A stretch of DNA of 32,467 nucleotides, taken from positions 1 through 32,467 of the forward strand of contig CAMYLA010000066.1 in assembly GCA_947259095.1 (NCBI GenBank), read 5' to 3'. The position numbers and the translations under genes were made by a program. How positions within the stretch are numbered: the stretch's first letter is position 1; the number at the start of each line of letters is the position of its first letter. The DNA comes from an uncultured Acidimicrobiaceae bacterium. GTDB lineage: Bacteria; Actinomycetota; Acidimicrobiia; Acidimicrobiales; SZUA-35. Of the stretch, positions 7,872-15,785 are shown piece by piece. The notes beneath the pieces were generated by a model, which ran no database searches, was not told the origin of the DNA, and saw only the letters and a list, made by a program, of their open reading frames with translations.

Positions 7872-7995
7872 CGACGATGCCGGCAATCAGCAGGATCGAC
7901 GGTTGGCGATAGCGGCCGGTGCCATCGTCGGGTGCCGGTGAAGGCACCTCCGGGTCGGCCCGCCACCCTCGTCGGGTCTGCAGCTCAGAGCTCAC
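7690..7995 (-). pseudogene. Small membrane protein, frameshifted and 3'-truncated
   Basis: A GTG start at 7995 gives an N-terminal tail, then GRYRQPSILLIAGIVV, the start of a membrane helix. Protein-like reading then continues in another frame from about 7865: RLGKWPAIVTIALVTFGALARVV, a polar TSQALVNFERTWGWW, and a second hydrophobic stretch LGGAGLLLVATGVAAVL ending in RFSDHH. Two or three membrane segments are therefore split by one frameshift. Beyond about 7690 the frame runs under the plus-strand fragment and looks non-coding, so the original C-terminus is uncertain. It lies directly downstream of the AI-2E-family gene and was probably its operon partner. The family is not recognised. Confidence 0.45.
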
Positions 7996-8014
7996 AGCTC
8001 ACAGCTCAGAGCTC
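7980..8014. repeat. Five-copy heptamer tandem repeat
   Basis: Five consecutive 7-base units are present on the plus strand: GCAGCTC, AGAGCTC, ACAGCTC, ACAGCTC, AGAGCTC. The array spans the TGA stop of the AI-2E-family gene (8006-8008) and the GTG start of the small membrane protein (7995). A unit of seven changes frame by one when a copy is gained or lost. Confidence 0.85.
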
Positions 8015-9019
8015 GCCGGTCTCCGCGGCTTCGCCGGCCCCCGTGGCCGGCTCGGTGAAGAAGCCCGTCTCGGCCAGCTCCCGGAACAGCATGCGGCCGA
8101 TGGCCACCAGTGGCGCGGCCACGATCATGCCGACGATCCCGACCAGCAGCCCACCGGTCACGGTGGCGAACAGCACCACGATCGGGTGGAGCGCAAGCTT
8201 GTTCCCCAGCAGCGCCGGCTCCAACAGGTTCTCCAGGCCGACACTGATGGCGATGGCCGCCCCCAGCATGATGAGCGCCAGTCCCACGCCGCCAACCGAC
8301 AGGGCCATCACCACCGCAAAGGCACCGCCGACGAAGCCCCCGATATAGGGCACGTAGGCCCCGAGAACGTTGACGACGGCGATGGCAAAAGCCAGCGGCA
8401 CACCGGCCACCGCGGCAACGATCCCCATCGCCGTTCCCTGGACGAGGGCCAGGATCGTTCGGCCTCTCACATAGGACCGTACGCTGGTGGCGGCGTCGCC
8501 CAGAATCCGATCGAGTCTCTCGGCCCGATCGACGCCCCGCCGACCGACGATGGCGTCGGTGAGCGACGGTCCGTCCTTGAGCAGGTAATACAACAGCACC
8601 GCCCCGAGGACGGTCCCGGACACGAAGCCACCGGCGGTCCCGACCGCAGAGCCGACCGTCGAGCCGAGGCCATCGCGCAGGATCGATCCCGAGCCCTGGG
8701 CGCCGTTCAGCACCGATTCGACGACGGAGGTCAGATCGCTGTTCTCGAGTCGCTGATCGACCTCGCTGATCACGTCGGCCACTCGGTCCGCCAGGTTCTC
8801 CCGCTGGTCGATGACGCCGATCACCACCGCACCGATCGCGGCGGTGAAGACGACGACGATCAGCACCAGAATGGTGAGGGCACCGATTGCACGCGACACC
8901 CCACGTTCGGCGAGCCGATCAACGGCCGGCGAGAAGACGATGGCCAGGAAGCCGCTCAACACGATCGGGATCACCACCTCCCGGACCGCACCGAGGCCAA
9001 TGGTCCATCGCAGCGCCAA
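8006..9019 (-). CDS. AI-2E/PerM-family membrane transporter, possibly missing its first helix
   Basis: The 337-residue product is a polytopic membrane protein of the AI-2E exporter-like (PerM/YdiK) family. Visible parts: VVIPIVLSGFLAIVFSPAVDRL (first helix pair region), AIGALTILVLIVVVFTAAIGAV, a soluble helical region (about residues 70-125), then LGAVLLYYLLKDG, SYVRGRTILALVQGTAMGIV, VLGAYVPYIGGFVGG (the conserved PYIGP-like motif), LLEPALLGNKLALHPIVVLFATVTGG and the terminal VGMIVAAPLVA. Intact members usually have one more N-terminal helix before this point. The frame is open upstream but contains no ATG, so the TTG at 9019 is the best available start and 5' loss is possible. Family members move small molecules or act as Na+/H+ antiporters; the substrate here is unknown. 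It ends inside the heptamer repeat. Confidence 0.8.
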   Translation of the reverse strand: MALRWTIGLGAVREVVIPIVLSGFLAIVFSPAVDRLAERGVSRAIGALTILVLIVVVFTAAIGAVVIGVIDQRENLADRVADVISEVDQRLENSDLTSVVESVLNGAQGSGSILRDGLGSTVGSAVGTAGGFVSGTVLGAVLLYYLLKDGPSLTDAIVGRRGVDRAERLDRILGDAATSVRSYVRGRTILALVQGTAMGIVAAVAGVPLAFAIAVVNVLGAYVPYIGGFVGGAFAVVMALSVGGVGLALIMLGAAIAISVGLENLLEPALLGNKLALHPIVVLFATVTGGLLVGIVGMIVAAPLVAIGRMLFRELAETGFFTEPATGAGEAAETGEL

Positions 9020-9148
9020 GTCTAGTTGCAGCCGACCGGTGAGGCAGGGCGCATGAGATCAGCCGGCAGGTCGACGGTCCCGCCGACCATCGTTCGGCCG
9101 AGGCGCCCCATCAGACGTCGGCTCGAAGATCGCGACCGAGGTCGGGGG

Positions 9149-10204
9149 TCACCCGCTGCCGGGAGCGGCGGCGGCGAGCTCGCCGGTGACCAGATGGCAC
9201 TCGACCCAGCGGCCGTCGGGAACCAATTGTGGTTCCGGTGCCGTGGTCTTGCAGATAGCCATCACCTCGGGGCATCGGGCCTGGAAACGGCACCCCGGTG
9301 GGAGATCGGCCGGGTTGGGGTGGGCCCCGCTGAGCACGACCCGGGTCTCCAACCGGTTCTCCTCGGGGTCGATCCCGGGAACGGCCGACATCAGGGCGGT
9401 GGTGTAGGGGTGCATCGGTGCGTTTGCCACCTGTTCGGCATCACCGTGTTCGACCACCCGGCCCATGTACATCACGGCGATCCGGTGGGACATGTGGCGG
9501 ATGGTGGCGAAGTCATGGCTGATCACCACCATGGCCAGTGAGCGCTCCTCCTGCAGTTGGAGCAGCAGGTTGATGATCTCCGAGCGGGTCGAGAGGTCGA
9601 GGGCCGAGGTCGGCTCATCGGCGATCAGGATCGGAGGATCGGCGGCGAGGGCCCTGGCGATCGACACCCGCTGTCGCTGACCGCCGGAGAGCTCCTCCGG
9701 GTAGCGATCGGCGAACGCCTTCGGCAACCCGACCTGTTCCAGGAGCTCGTCGACCCGCTTGTCGCGGTCGGTCCGATCGCCGATGCTCTGCACGACCAGC
9801 GGCTCGCGGACCGTGTACCGGATCGCCTTCGTCGGGTCGAGTGACGAGAACGGATCCTGGAAGATCATCTGGATGTTGCGGCGGAGCCACTGCTGATCCC
9901 GCTTGCTCGCTCCGACCTCTCGCCCCAGCACGCTGATCGTCCCGGCATCGGCCTCGACCAGGTGGGCCAGCATCCGGCCGAGGGTGGTCTTGCCAGAACC
10001 ACTCTCGCCGACGATGCCCAGCGTCTCGCCGGCTCCGAGCTCGATGTCGACGTGGTCGACGGCGGTCAGCCACTGGGTCACCCGGCCGAGCAGATTTCGG
10101 GCCACCGGGAACTGCTTGGCCAGCCCGGAACCGGTCAACACCGGTCCCGTGGTGTCGGCCGGGGCGAGGTCGGTCCCGGTCCTGGTGTCGACGTCACTGG
10201 CCAT
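9149..10204 (-). CDS. dppF: Peptide-type ABC transporter ATP-binding protein, DppF/OppF-like
   Basis: This 351-residue ATPase is the last gene of the importer operon. Motifs are Walker [10 protein letters not shown] (about residues 66-74), Q-loop [12 protein letters not shown], signature LSGGQRQR, Walker [13 protein letters not shown] and switch His in VISHDF. The C-terminal [15 protein letters not shown] segment is the Cys-containing oligopeptide/dipeptide ATPase extension that in relatives may hold an iron-sulfur cluster. Among three in-frame ATGs (10216, 10210, 10204) the last is chosen because GGGGA lies 5 bases before it. Any choice overlaps the end of the dppD-like gene, indicating coupled translation. 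It pairs with the dppD-like ATPase to power the two permeases. The transported solute (di- or oligopeptide, or another compound handled by this family) is not determined by sequence. Confidence 0.9.
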   Translation of the reverse strand: MASDVDTRTGTDLAPADTTGPVLTGSGLAKQFPVARNLLGRVTQWLTAVDHVDIELGAGETLGIVGESGSGKTTLGRMLAHLVEADAGTISVLGREVGASKRDQQWLRRNIQMIFQDPFSSLDPTKAIRYTVREPLVVQSIGDRTDRDKRVDELLEQVGLPKAFADRYPEELSGGQRQRVSIARALAADPPILIADEPTSALDLSTRSEIINLLLQLQEERSLAMVVISHDFATIRHMSHRIAVMYMGRVVEHGDAEQVANAPMHPYTTALMSAVPGIDPEENRLETRVVLSGAHPNPADLPPGCRFQARCPEVMAICKTTAPEPQLVPDGRWVECHLVTGELAAAAPGSG

Positions 10205-11261
10205 CGGCATCCCCATTCACGTGGCGGGGGGCCAGGGTCAGCTCGCCAGACTGGACGAGGAGACATCGCGACCGGTGGTCGAGTGCAACGTCGATGGTGG
10301 ACAGCTCTGCTTGCCGGCACCGCTTGACCACGTGGGGGCAGCGGGTCGAGAAGCGACACCCACTGGGGAACTGCCCTGCCATGGGGACCCGCCCGGACAC
10401 GATGGCCAGTTGGGAACGGGGTTTGGCTCCCTGGGGCATGGCATCGAGCAGGCCCTGCGAGTACGGGTGCTGGGGATGGTGGAAGACATCGCGAACCGAG
10501 CCGAACTCGACGAGGTGGCCGGCGTACATCACTGCAACTTCGTCGGCGAAGTCGGCAACCACCCCCAGGTCGTGGGTGACGAGGAGGATGCCCATCCCCA
10601 GGTCGCGCTGCAAGGTGGCCAGCAGGTCGAGGATCTCGGCCTGGATCGTGACGTCGAGGGCCGTCGTCGGCTCATCGGCGATCAGCACCTTGGGATCGCA
10701 GGCGATCGACATGGCGATCATGACCCGCTGTTGCATGCCCCCGCTCATCTCGAAGGGGTAGGCGTCGACCCGGGAGGTGGCGTTCGGGATGCCGACCTGG
10801 TCGAGGAGCTCGACCGCCCGCTTGGCCGCCTGGTTGCGCGGTTCGTCGATGTGGAGGCGGCGGGCCTCGATGATCTGCTCCCCAACCTTCATCGTGGGGT
10901 TGAGGCTGCTCATCGGGTCCTGGAAGATCATCCCGATGCCGCCACCCCGAACCTGGCGTAGCTCGCTCGGCTTGAGGGTCAGGAGGTCTCGGCCCTCGAA
11001 GGTGACCGAGCCGCCGCTGGCCGCGATGGCCGGTGGCAGGAGGCCGAGAATGGTCATGGCGGTCATCGTCTTACCGCAGCCGGATTCGCCGATCAGGGCC
11101 AACGTCCGGTCAGGGTAGACGTCGAACGTGACGTCCTCGACCAGCCCCGGTTGCTTGTCGGCCCCGTCGAGATCGACGGTCAGCCGGTCGACCGAGAGCA
11201 CCGGCCGGTCGGACGGGGAGGTTGGTCTGGCGTGGAGGTGGGTCGTTTCGTCGAGCGTCAT
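10194..11261 (-). CDS. dppD: Peptide-type ABC transporter ATP-binding protein, DppD/OppD-like
   Basis: The 355-residue protein carries Walker A GESGCGKT (residues 58-65), Q-loop [15 protein letters not shown], signature MSGGMQQR, Walker [15 protein letters not shown], switch His in VTHDLG, and the family C-terminal block GCRFSTRCP with further Cys residues. The ATG at 11261 overlaps the stop of the upstream permease as ATGA and follows AGGAGG with a 5-base spacer, so this start is secure. It is one of the two unlike ATPases expected for a Dpp/Opp importer and would act on the cytoplasmic face of the membrane with the DppF-like partner. Confidence 0.93.
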   Translation of the reverse strand: MTLDETTHLHARPTSPSDRPVLSVDRLTVDLDGADKQPGLVEDVTFDVYPDRTLALIGESGCGKTMTAMTILGLLPPAIAASGGSVTFEGRDLLTLKPSELRQVRGGGIGMIFQDPMSSLNPTMKVGEQIIEARRLHIDEPRNQAAKRAVELLDQVGIPNATSRVDAYPFEMSGGMQQRVMIAMSIACDPKVLIADEPTTALDVTIQAEILDLLATLQRDLGMGILLVTHDLGVVADFADEVAVMYAGHLVEFGSVRDVFHHPQHPYSQGLLDAMPQGAKPRSQLAIVSGRVPMAGQFPSGCRFSTRCPHVVKRCRQAELSTIDVALDHRSRCLLVQSGELTLAPRHVNGDADGQ

Positions 11262-12199
11262 TCGCGCCTCCTGGCGCCGACGACGTCCCGCAGTGCGTCG
11301 CCAAGGGTGTTGAAGGCCAGAATCGTCATCGTCATGGCCAGCCCCGGAGGCACGACGGCGTAGGGGGCCTGGAATTTGTCCTGGTAGGCGTCGCGGAGCA
11401 TGCTGCCCCAGCTGGCGTCTGGGATCTGGATGCCGAGGCCCAGGAAGCTGAGCGATGCCTCGGCCAGCAGCGAGAAGCCCATCATGAGGCTGATCTGGAC
11501 CAGGAGCGGCCCGGAGATGTTGGGAAGCACGTGAGCCCACAGCAGCCGCGGGGTCGAGGACCCGACAGATCGGCTGGCATCGACGTAGAGCTCCTGGCTC
11601 ACCGACATCGTGGCGCCGCGGGTGACGCGAAAGAGTCGGGGGGCATAGACGATGCCGATGGCCAGCATTGCGTTGGTGAGGCCGGGCCCGAGGATCGCCA
11701 CGATGGCCAGCGCCGTGACCAGCGGCGGGATGCTGAGGATGGTGTCGGCCAGCCGACCCAGGAGGCGATCGATGCGACCACGGGTGGTGCCGCCGAGCAG
11801 ACCGGCGGGCACGCCGAGCACCACCGCAACCGAGACCGCGAGCAGGGGCGCCATCAGGGCGACCCGGCCGGCGTAGATGATGCGGCTCAGCACGTCGCGG
11901 CCCTTGTTGTCGGTCCCCAACAGGAAGTCACTGCTCGGGCTTTGCAGCGTATTGAGCAGATCCTGCTTGTTCGGATCGTAGGGGGCGAGCAGGGGCGCAA
12001 AGAGGGCGGCCAGCGCCAGCAGGAAGAGAAACACCATCGAGATCACGGCCGACCGGTTGCCGAGCACCCGCCGGAACACCGACTTGTGGGTCCGCAGCGG
12101 CACGAACTCGTCCCCGGAACCGCCGAGGCCGACGTCCTGCGACGCCGAGATCGACATCTCATCCGACTCGATGGTGGATGGTGAGCTTTCCAAGGTCAT
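11258..12199 (-). CDS. dppC: Peptide-type ABC transporter permease, DppC/OppC-like
   Basis: The 313-residue inner-membrane protein has a roughly 40-residue polar N-terminal tail, the OppC-type N-terminal segment (NRSAVISMVFLFLLALAALFAP then APYDPNKQDLL), and a binding-protein-dependent transport domain with about five further helices. The EAA loop that contacts the ATPase is YVDASRSVGSSTPRLLWAHVLPN. A short LGTDNKGRDVLSRIIYAGRVAL segment, conserved in the family, precedes the second helix. It starts 4 bases after the DppB-like stop and overlaps the next gene (ATGA), so it is an internal operon member. Confidence 0.93.
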   Translation of the reverse strand: MTLESSPSTIESDEMSISASQDVGLGGSGDEFVPLRTHKSVFRRVLGNRSAVISMVFLFLLALAALFAPLLAPYDPNKQDLLNTLQSPSSDFLLGTDNKGRDVLSRIIYAGRVALMAPLLAVSVAVVLGVPAGLLGGTTRGRIDRLLGRLADTILSIPPLVTALAIVAILGPGLTNAMLAIGIVYAPRLFRVTRGATMSVSQELYVDASRSVGSSTPRLLWAHVLPNISGPLLVQISLMMGFSLLAEASLSFLGLGIQIPDASWGSMLRDAYQDKFQAPYAVVPPGLAMTMTILAFNTLGDALRDVVGARRRE

Positions 12200-12203
12200 G
12201 TGC

Positions 12204-13151
12204 TCACTCCTCGGTCCGAACTCGAGGATTGATCCAGCCGTAGGACAGGTCCACCAGCAGATTGATCGACACCACGATCACGGTCGTCAACACGACATAG
12301 GCCTGGATCACCGGGAAGTCCCGATCGCCGACGGCCCTGACTGCCATGGTGCCGAGTCCGTTCACCGCAAAGACCTGTTCGATGATGATCACGCCGCCGA
12401 GCAGGCGGCCGATCTGGAGCCCGAGCACGGTGACCACGGGGATCGCCGCATTGCGGACGACGTGACGGAAGAACAACCGGGTCCCCGGGGCGCCCTTGGC
12501 CCGTGCCGTTCGAATGTAGGGCTGGGCCATCACGTCGACGACGCCGCCACGGGTCTGGCGAGCGACCTCGGCCGACATTCCCAAGCTGAGCGCCAGGGCC
12601 GGGAGGGTGATGTGATGTAGCCAATCCACCGGGTCCTCGGTGAGCGGTGTGTAGCCCAGCACCGGGAACAGATCGAACTCCAGGGCGAGGAACGTGACCA
12701 GCAGCATCCCCACCCAGAAGCTGGGCATGGCGATGCCGAGGCTGGTGCCGAGCGACGCGATCCTGTCGACGGCGCCCCGCCGCAGACCGGCGATCCCGCC
12801 GAAGCTGACCCCGATGAAGACGGCGATGACGGTGGCTGCGAGGGTGATGCTCAGCGTGGCCGGCAGGACCTGCTTGATCATGTCGGTGACCGGGCGATTG
12901 GTTATGAGCGAGGTGCCGAAGTCACCTCGGAGGGCATTGCCGGCCCAGTTGAAGTACTGGACCCAGATCGGGTCGTTGAGGCCGAGCCTCTCCCGGGTGG
13001 CCTCGATCTGTTCGGCCGACGCGTTGTCGCCGGCCACTGCGGAGGCCGCATCCCCGGGAACCAGATGCACCATGAGTGCCACCATGATGCTGGCCAGGAA
13101 GATGACCGTGACGGCCCCACCCAGCCGGCGCACGAGCAGCCGCGAACTCAT
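12204..13151 (-). CDS. dppB: Peptide-type ABC transporter permease, DppB/OppB-like
   Basis: The 315-residue permease opens with RRLGGAVTVIFLASIMVALMVHLVPGD, the usual OppB first helix and periplasmic loop, followed by ATRERLGLNDPIWVQYFNW and GDFGTSLITNRPV. The EAA loop is YIRTARAKGAPGTRLFFRHVVRNAAIP. It ends with the family WINPRVR motif. About six membrane segments are visible. It lies 57 bases after the solute-binding lipoprotein gene and 4 bases before the DppC-like gene, and forms the heterodimeric channel with DppC. Confidence 0.93.
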   Translation of the reverse strand: MSSRLLVRRLGGAVTVIFLASIMVALMVHLVPGDAASAVAGDNASAEQIEATRERLGLNDPIWVQYFNWAGNALRGDFGTSLITNRPVTDMIKQVLPATLSITLAATVIAVFIGVSFGGIAGLRRGAVDRIASLGTSLGIAMPSFWVGMLLVTFLALEFDLFPVLGYTPLTEDPVDWLHHITLPALALSLGMSAEVARQTRGGVVDVMAQPYIRTARAKGAPGTRLFFRHVVRNAAIPVVTVLGLQIGRLLGGVIIIEQVFAVNGLGTMAVRAVGDRDFPVIQAYVVLTTVIVVSINLLVDLSYGWINPRVRTEE

Positions 13152-13208
13152 GGTCGCGGCTTCCCGTACGCCGGCGAGAGGGTGGTATCGGCCGACGGGC
13201 TCAAGGGA

Positions 13209-14861
13209 TCAGCCGGTCTTGTACACGGTCCGGAGGCTCAGGTTCCCGGCCAGCGGGAGCTCGTAGCCGCCGACGTTGTCGTTGTGCACGGCCACGATCT
13301 TCGGTGCGCAGACGATGACGTCGCGAGCGCCTTCGTCCAGGCTGGTGGTGACCAGGGACTCGAGCCCGGCGGTCGCCTCGTCGGTGGTGGCGGCGGCCTC
13401 GACCGTGGTCAGCATCTCGTCGACGCCCGGCAGCTCGTAGTTGCCCGAGTTCCTGGAACCCCCGGGGCGATAGTAGACGTTCCAGAAGTTGGTCGACGAT
13501 GGGCGGGCCGTGGTATTCGGGCCGAGCCAGGTGTCGTACTCGCCGGCCGTCAGTCGGTCGACGAAGGTACGTCCCTCGTCTGGTATGGCCTCGACGGTGA
13601 TGCCAATCTCGGCCAGCTGGGCCTGGTAGATCTCCAACTGGTTGGTGTAGTTGGTGATGGCCGGTGCACCCATGGATATCTCGAAGCCGTCCGGGTAGCC
13701 GGCGTCGGCCATCAGCTGACGGGCCAGCTCCAGGTCGAAGGCGGCGTACTTCTCGACCGTGGCGTCGGCGACGTAGCCCGGGAAGCCCTCGGGGTACGGC
13801 TGGACGGTCGGGGTGCAGTTGCCGTCGTAGAGGCCCTGATTGATGGCTTCGCGGTCGATGGCGTGGCTGATGGCCCGACGAACGTCAGGGTTGGCCAGGG
13901 GTTCACGATCGGTTTCGAGCGCAAGCTGATATACCTGGGCCTGGGCGCCGATGATGACGTTGAGGCCACCCGATTCGGCCTCGTCCAGCTGGCCCAGACG
14001 GGCGAGCCCGACGTCGAGCTCACCGGAGAGGAAACCGGAGATGCGGGTGTTGTCGTCGGGGATGCTCCTGACCTCGAGGGCCGCAACGAGGGTGTCCTCG
14101 ACGTTGTAGTAGTTGTCCCAGCGGTCGTATGAGACACCACCGTCGGTGTATTCCCGCACCGTGAAGGGGCCCGAGCCCACGGGGTTGGTGTCGATGTCCT
14201 CGTTTCCGAAACTGGCCGGGCTCGCCATCATGCCCGGAATGTCCGACAGCACCTCGAGCAGTGAGCCGGCCGGCTCGCTGAGACTGAGGGTCACCTGGTT
14301 GCCCGAAACATCGACCGAGGAAACCGCGGCCAGCAGCGGGGCGAAGCGACATTCACAGTTGATGATCCGCTCGACGTTGGCCTTGACCGCCTCGGCATCG
14401 AGCGGGGTGTCGTCGTGGAACGTCCGGCCCTCGGCGATCGTCAGGGTGATGGCTTCTGGGGAGATCTCCCACGACTCGGCGACCCCCGGGGCGAGTTCAC
14501 CGCTGGGGAGGCGCCGCACCACGGTGTCGTAGATCGGCTCCACATGGGTGAAGGCGAAGTCGGTGCTGACGTTCGGGACGTCCAGGCTGTTGGCGATGAA
14601 CGAGGTGGCGTAGATCAGCGTTGCCTCGCGATCGATATCGCCCGGGGCGGCCGCACCCTCGGACGATTCATCGGACTCGTCGTCGGACGAGGCCTCTTCG
14701 CCGTCGCCGTCCGATGAGCTGTCCTGGGTGTCCCCGGTCGACTCGGTTTCACCGGCTTCGGTGGCGTCGCCGTCACCGGAATCATCGTCGCTACCGCACG
14801 CTGCCAGCAGCAACACAAACGAAGCGAGGATCGCAAAAAGCGACGTTCTCGTGAGTCTCAC
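13209..14861 (-). CDS. ABC transporter solute-binding lipoprotein, family 5
   Basis: The 550-residue protein is the extracytoplasmic receptor of the importer. A lipoprotein signal (RLTRTSLFAILASFVLLLAAC) ends in a lipobox with Cys22 as the lipidated residue. It is followed by an unusually long acidic linker (about residues 23-78) rich in Asp, Glu, Ser and Gly. The folded part begins near REATLIYATSF and has family 5 features: THVEPIYDTVVRRLPSGELAPGVAESWEIS, LTIAEGRTFHDDTPLDAEAVKANVER, PVGSGPFTV and DVRRAISHAIDREAINQGLY. The start is a GTG at 14861 after AAAGGGGAAGAT. A good promoter lies about 60 bases upstream, so this gene heads the five-gene operon. The ligand may be a peptide, but this family also binds nickel, sugars and other solutes. 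Confidence 0.93.
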   Translation of the reverse strand: MRLTRTSLFAILASFVLLLAACGSDDDSGDGDATEAGETESTGDTQDSSSDGDGEEASSDDESDESSEGAAAPGDIDREATLIYATSFIANSLDVPNVSTDFAFTHVEPIYDTVVRRLPSGELAPGVAESWEISPEAITLTIAEGRTFHDDTPLDAEAVKANVERIINCECRFAPLLAAVSSVDVSGNQVTLSLSEPAGSLLEVLSDIPGMMASPASFGNEDIDTNPVGSGPFTVREYTDGGVSYDRWDNYYNVEDTLVAALEVRSIPDDNTRISGFLSGELDVGLARLGQLDEAESGGLNVIIGAQAQVYQLALETDREPLANPDVRRAISHAIDREAINQGLYDGNCTPTVQPYPEGFPGYVADATVEKYAAFDLELARQLMADAGYPDGFEISMGAPAITNYTNQLEIYQAQLAEIGITVEAIPDEGRTFVDRLTAGEYDTWLGPNTTARPSSTNFWNVYYRPGGSRNSGNYELPGVDEMLTTVEAAATTDEATAGLESLVTTSLDEGARDVIVCAPKIVAVHNDNVGGYELPLAGNLSLRTVYKTG

Positions 14862-14924
14862 ATCTTCCCCTTTGGTGGCTCGGATCCTCTCCCCACTGAT
14901 GTGACGGATCCCCTTGTCTAAGCA

Positions 14925-14954
14925 AATCTAGGATCGGGAGTCACCCTCCGTCAA
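14925..14954 (-). promoter_or_regulatory. Sigma-70-type promoter for the ABC importer operon
   Basis: On the minus strand TTGACG (14954-14949) and TAGATT (14930-14925) are separated by 18 bases, close to the TTGACA/TATAAT consensus. Transcription would begin near 14918, giving a leader of about 55 bases before the GTG of the lipoprotein gene at 14861. Confidence 0.6.
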
Positions 14955-14978
14955 AGTGCTTCTGCTTCACGTCATGAT

Positions 14979-15761
14979 TCAGCCGGTGGTGTGAACGAAG
15001 TCGAGTACCGCCTGATCGAAGGCTGCGGGCTGGTCGATGTTGACCGAGTGTCCACCGTCGAGGTTGATGACCTGGAGGTCGTCGATGGCGGCGGTGGCCT
15101 GGTCGACGCAGGGCTGGAAAACCTTCTCGAACCGGCCGTTGATCAGCAGCGTCGGTACCTTGAGGCGATGCAGGTCGTCTGTGGACTGCCAGGGGCCGCC
15201 GGTGCGGAAGTGGCGGAACACCGCCAGTGGCATGGCGTCTGCCACCTCGACCATGCGGGCCTTGAGGTCGGCCGGAATCCGCCTGGCGTTGCTCGGATGG
15301 TACGGCATCGCCCGGATCAGATCCCTGGTCGGCTGGGGCGGGAGCCCACTCCCGCCCTTCCCATCGGCCTGCTTGCCCGCCAGGCCGAACACGGCCCGTG
15401 AGTTGGTGAACACCAGGCCGGCGACCCGGTCGGGATGGCGGAGGGCGTAGCGGATCAGCATCGCCCCGCCGAGGGACTGGCCGACAAGCCACAACCGGTC
15501 GATGCCCCGATCGCTGCGGACCTGGTCGAGCTGGTCGAGGACCTGGTCGGCCCGGTATGCCGCGGCATCATCGGGACCGGGGGACAGGCCGTGGCCCGGT
15601 TGCTCGGCCAGGAGGAGGCGCAGCTCCTGGCCCAGCCGGTGCCGGTTGGGCTCCCATTGCAGGTTGCTCGACATGAACCCGTGGAGGAACAGCACCGGCG
15701 GACCGTCCGGCTTGCCGGTGTCTTCGACATGTAGTTGGTGAGGATCGGTTTTGTCAGCCAT
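14979..15761 (-). CDS. Alpha/beta-fold hydrolase (serine nucleophile)
   Basis: The 260-residue protein has the alpha/beta-hydrolase core: oxyanion strand VLFLHGFMSS (about 24-32), nucleophile elbow GQSLGG with Ser96, and the catalytic His238 in DGGHSVNID. The acid position after VPTLLINGRF appears to be a Glu (about residue 212) instead of the usual Asp, which is allowed in some members. It has a small cap with a Pro/Gly-rich loop. It lies 24 bases after the CoA transferase gene on the same strand, so it is probably the third gene of the LLM-CoA transferase-hydrolase operon. It could be an esterase, lactonase or C-C bond hydrolase; sequence alone does not decide. Confidence 0.85.
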   Translation of the reverse strand: MADKTDPHQLHVEDTGKPDGPPVLFLHGFMSSNLQWEPNRHRLGQELRLLLAEQPGHGLSPGPDDAAAYRADQVLDQLDQVRSDRGIDRLWLVGQSLGGAMLIRYALRHPDRVAGLVFTNSRAVFGLAGKQADGKGGSGLPPQPTRDLIRAMPYHPSNARRIPADLKARMVEVADAMPLAVFRHFRTGGPWQSTDDLHRLKVPTLLINGRFEKVFQPCVDQATAAIDDLQVINLDGGHSVNIDQPAAFDQAVLDFVHTTG

Positions 15762-15785
15762 GAGGACTCTCTGGTGTGCCGGGGG

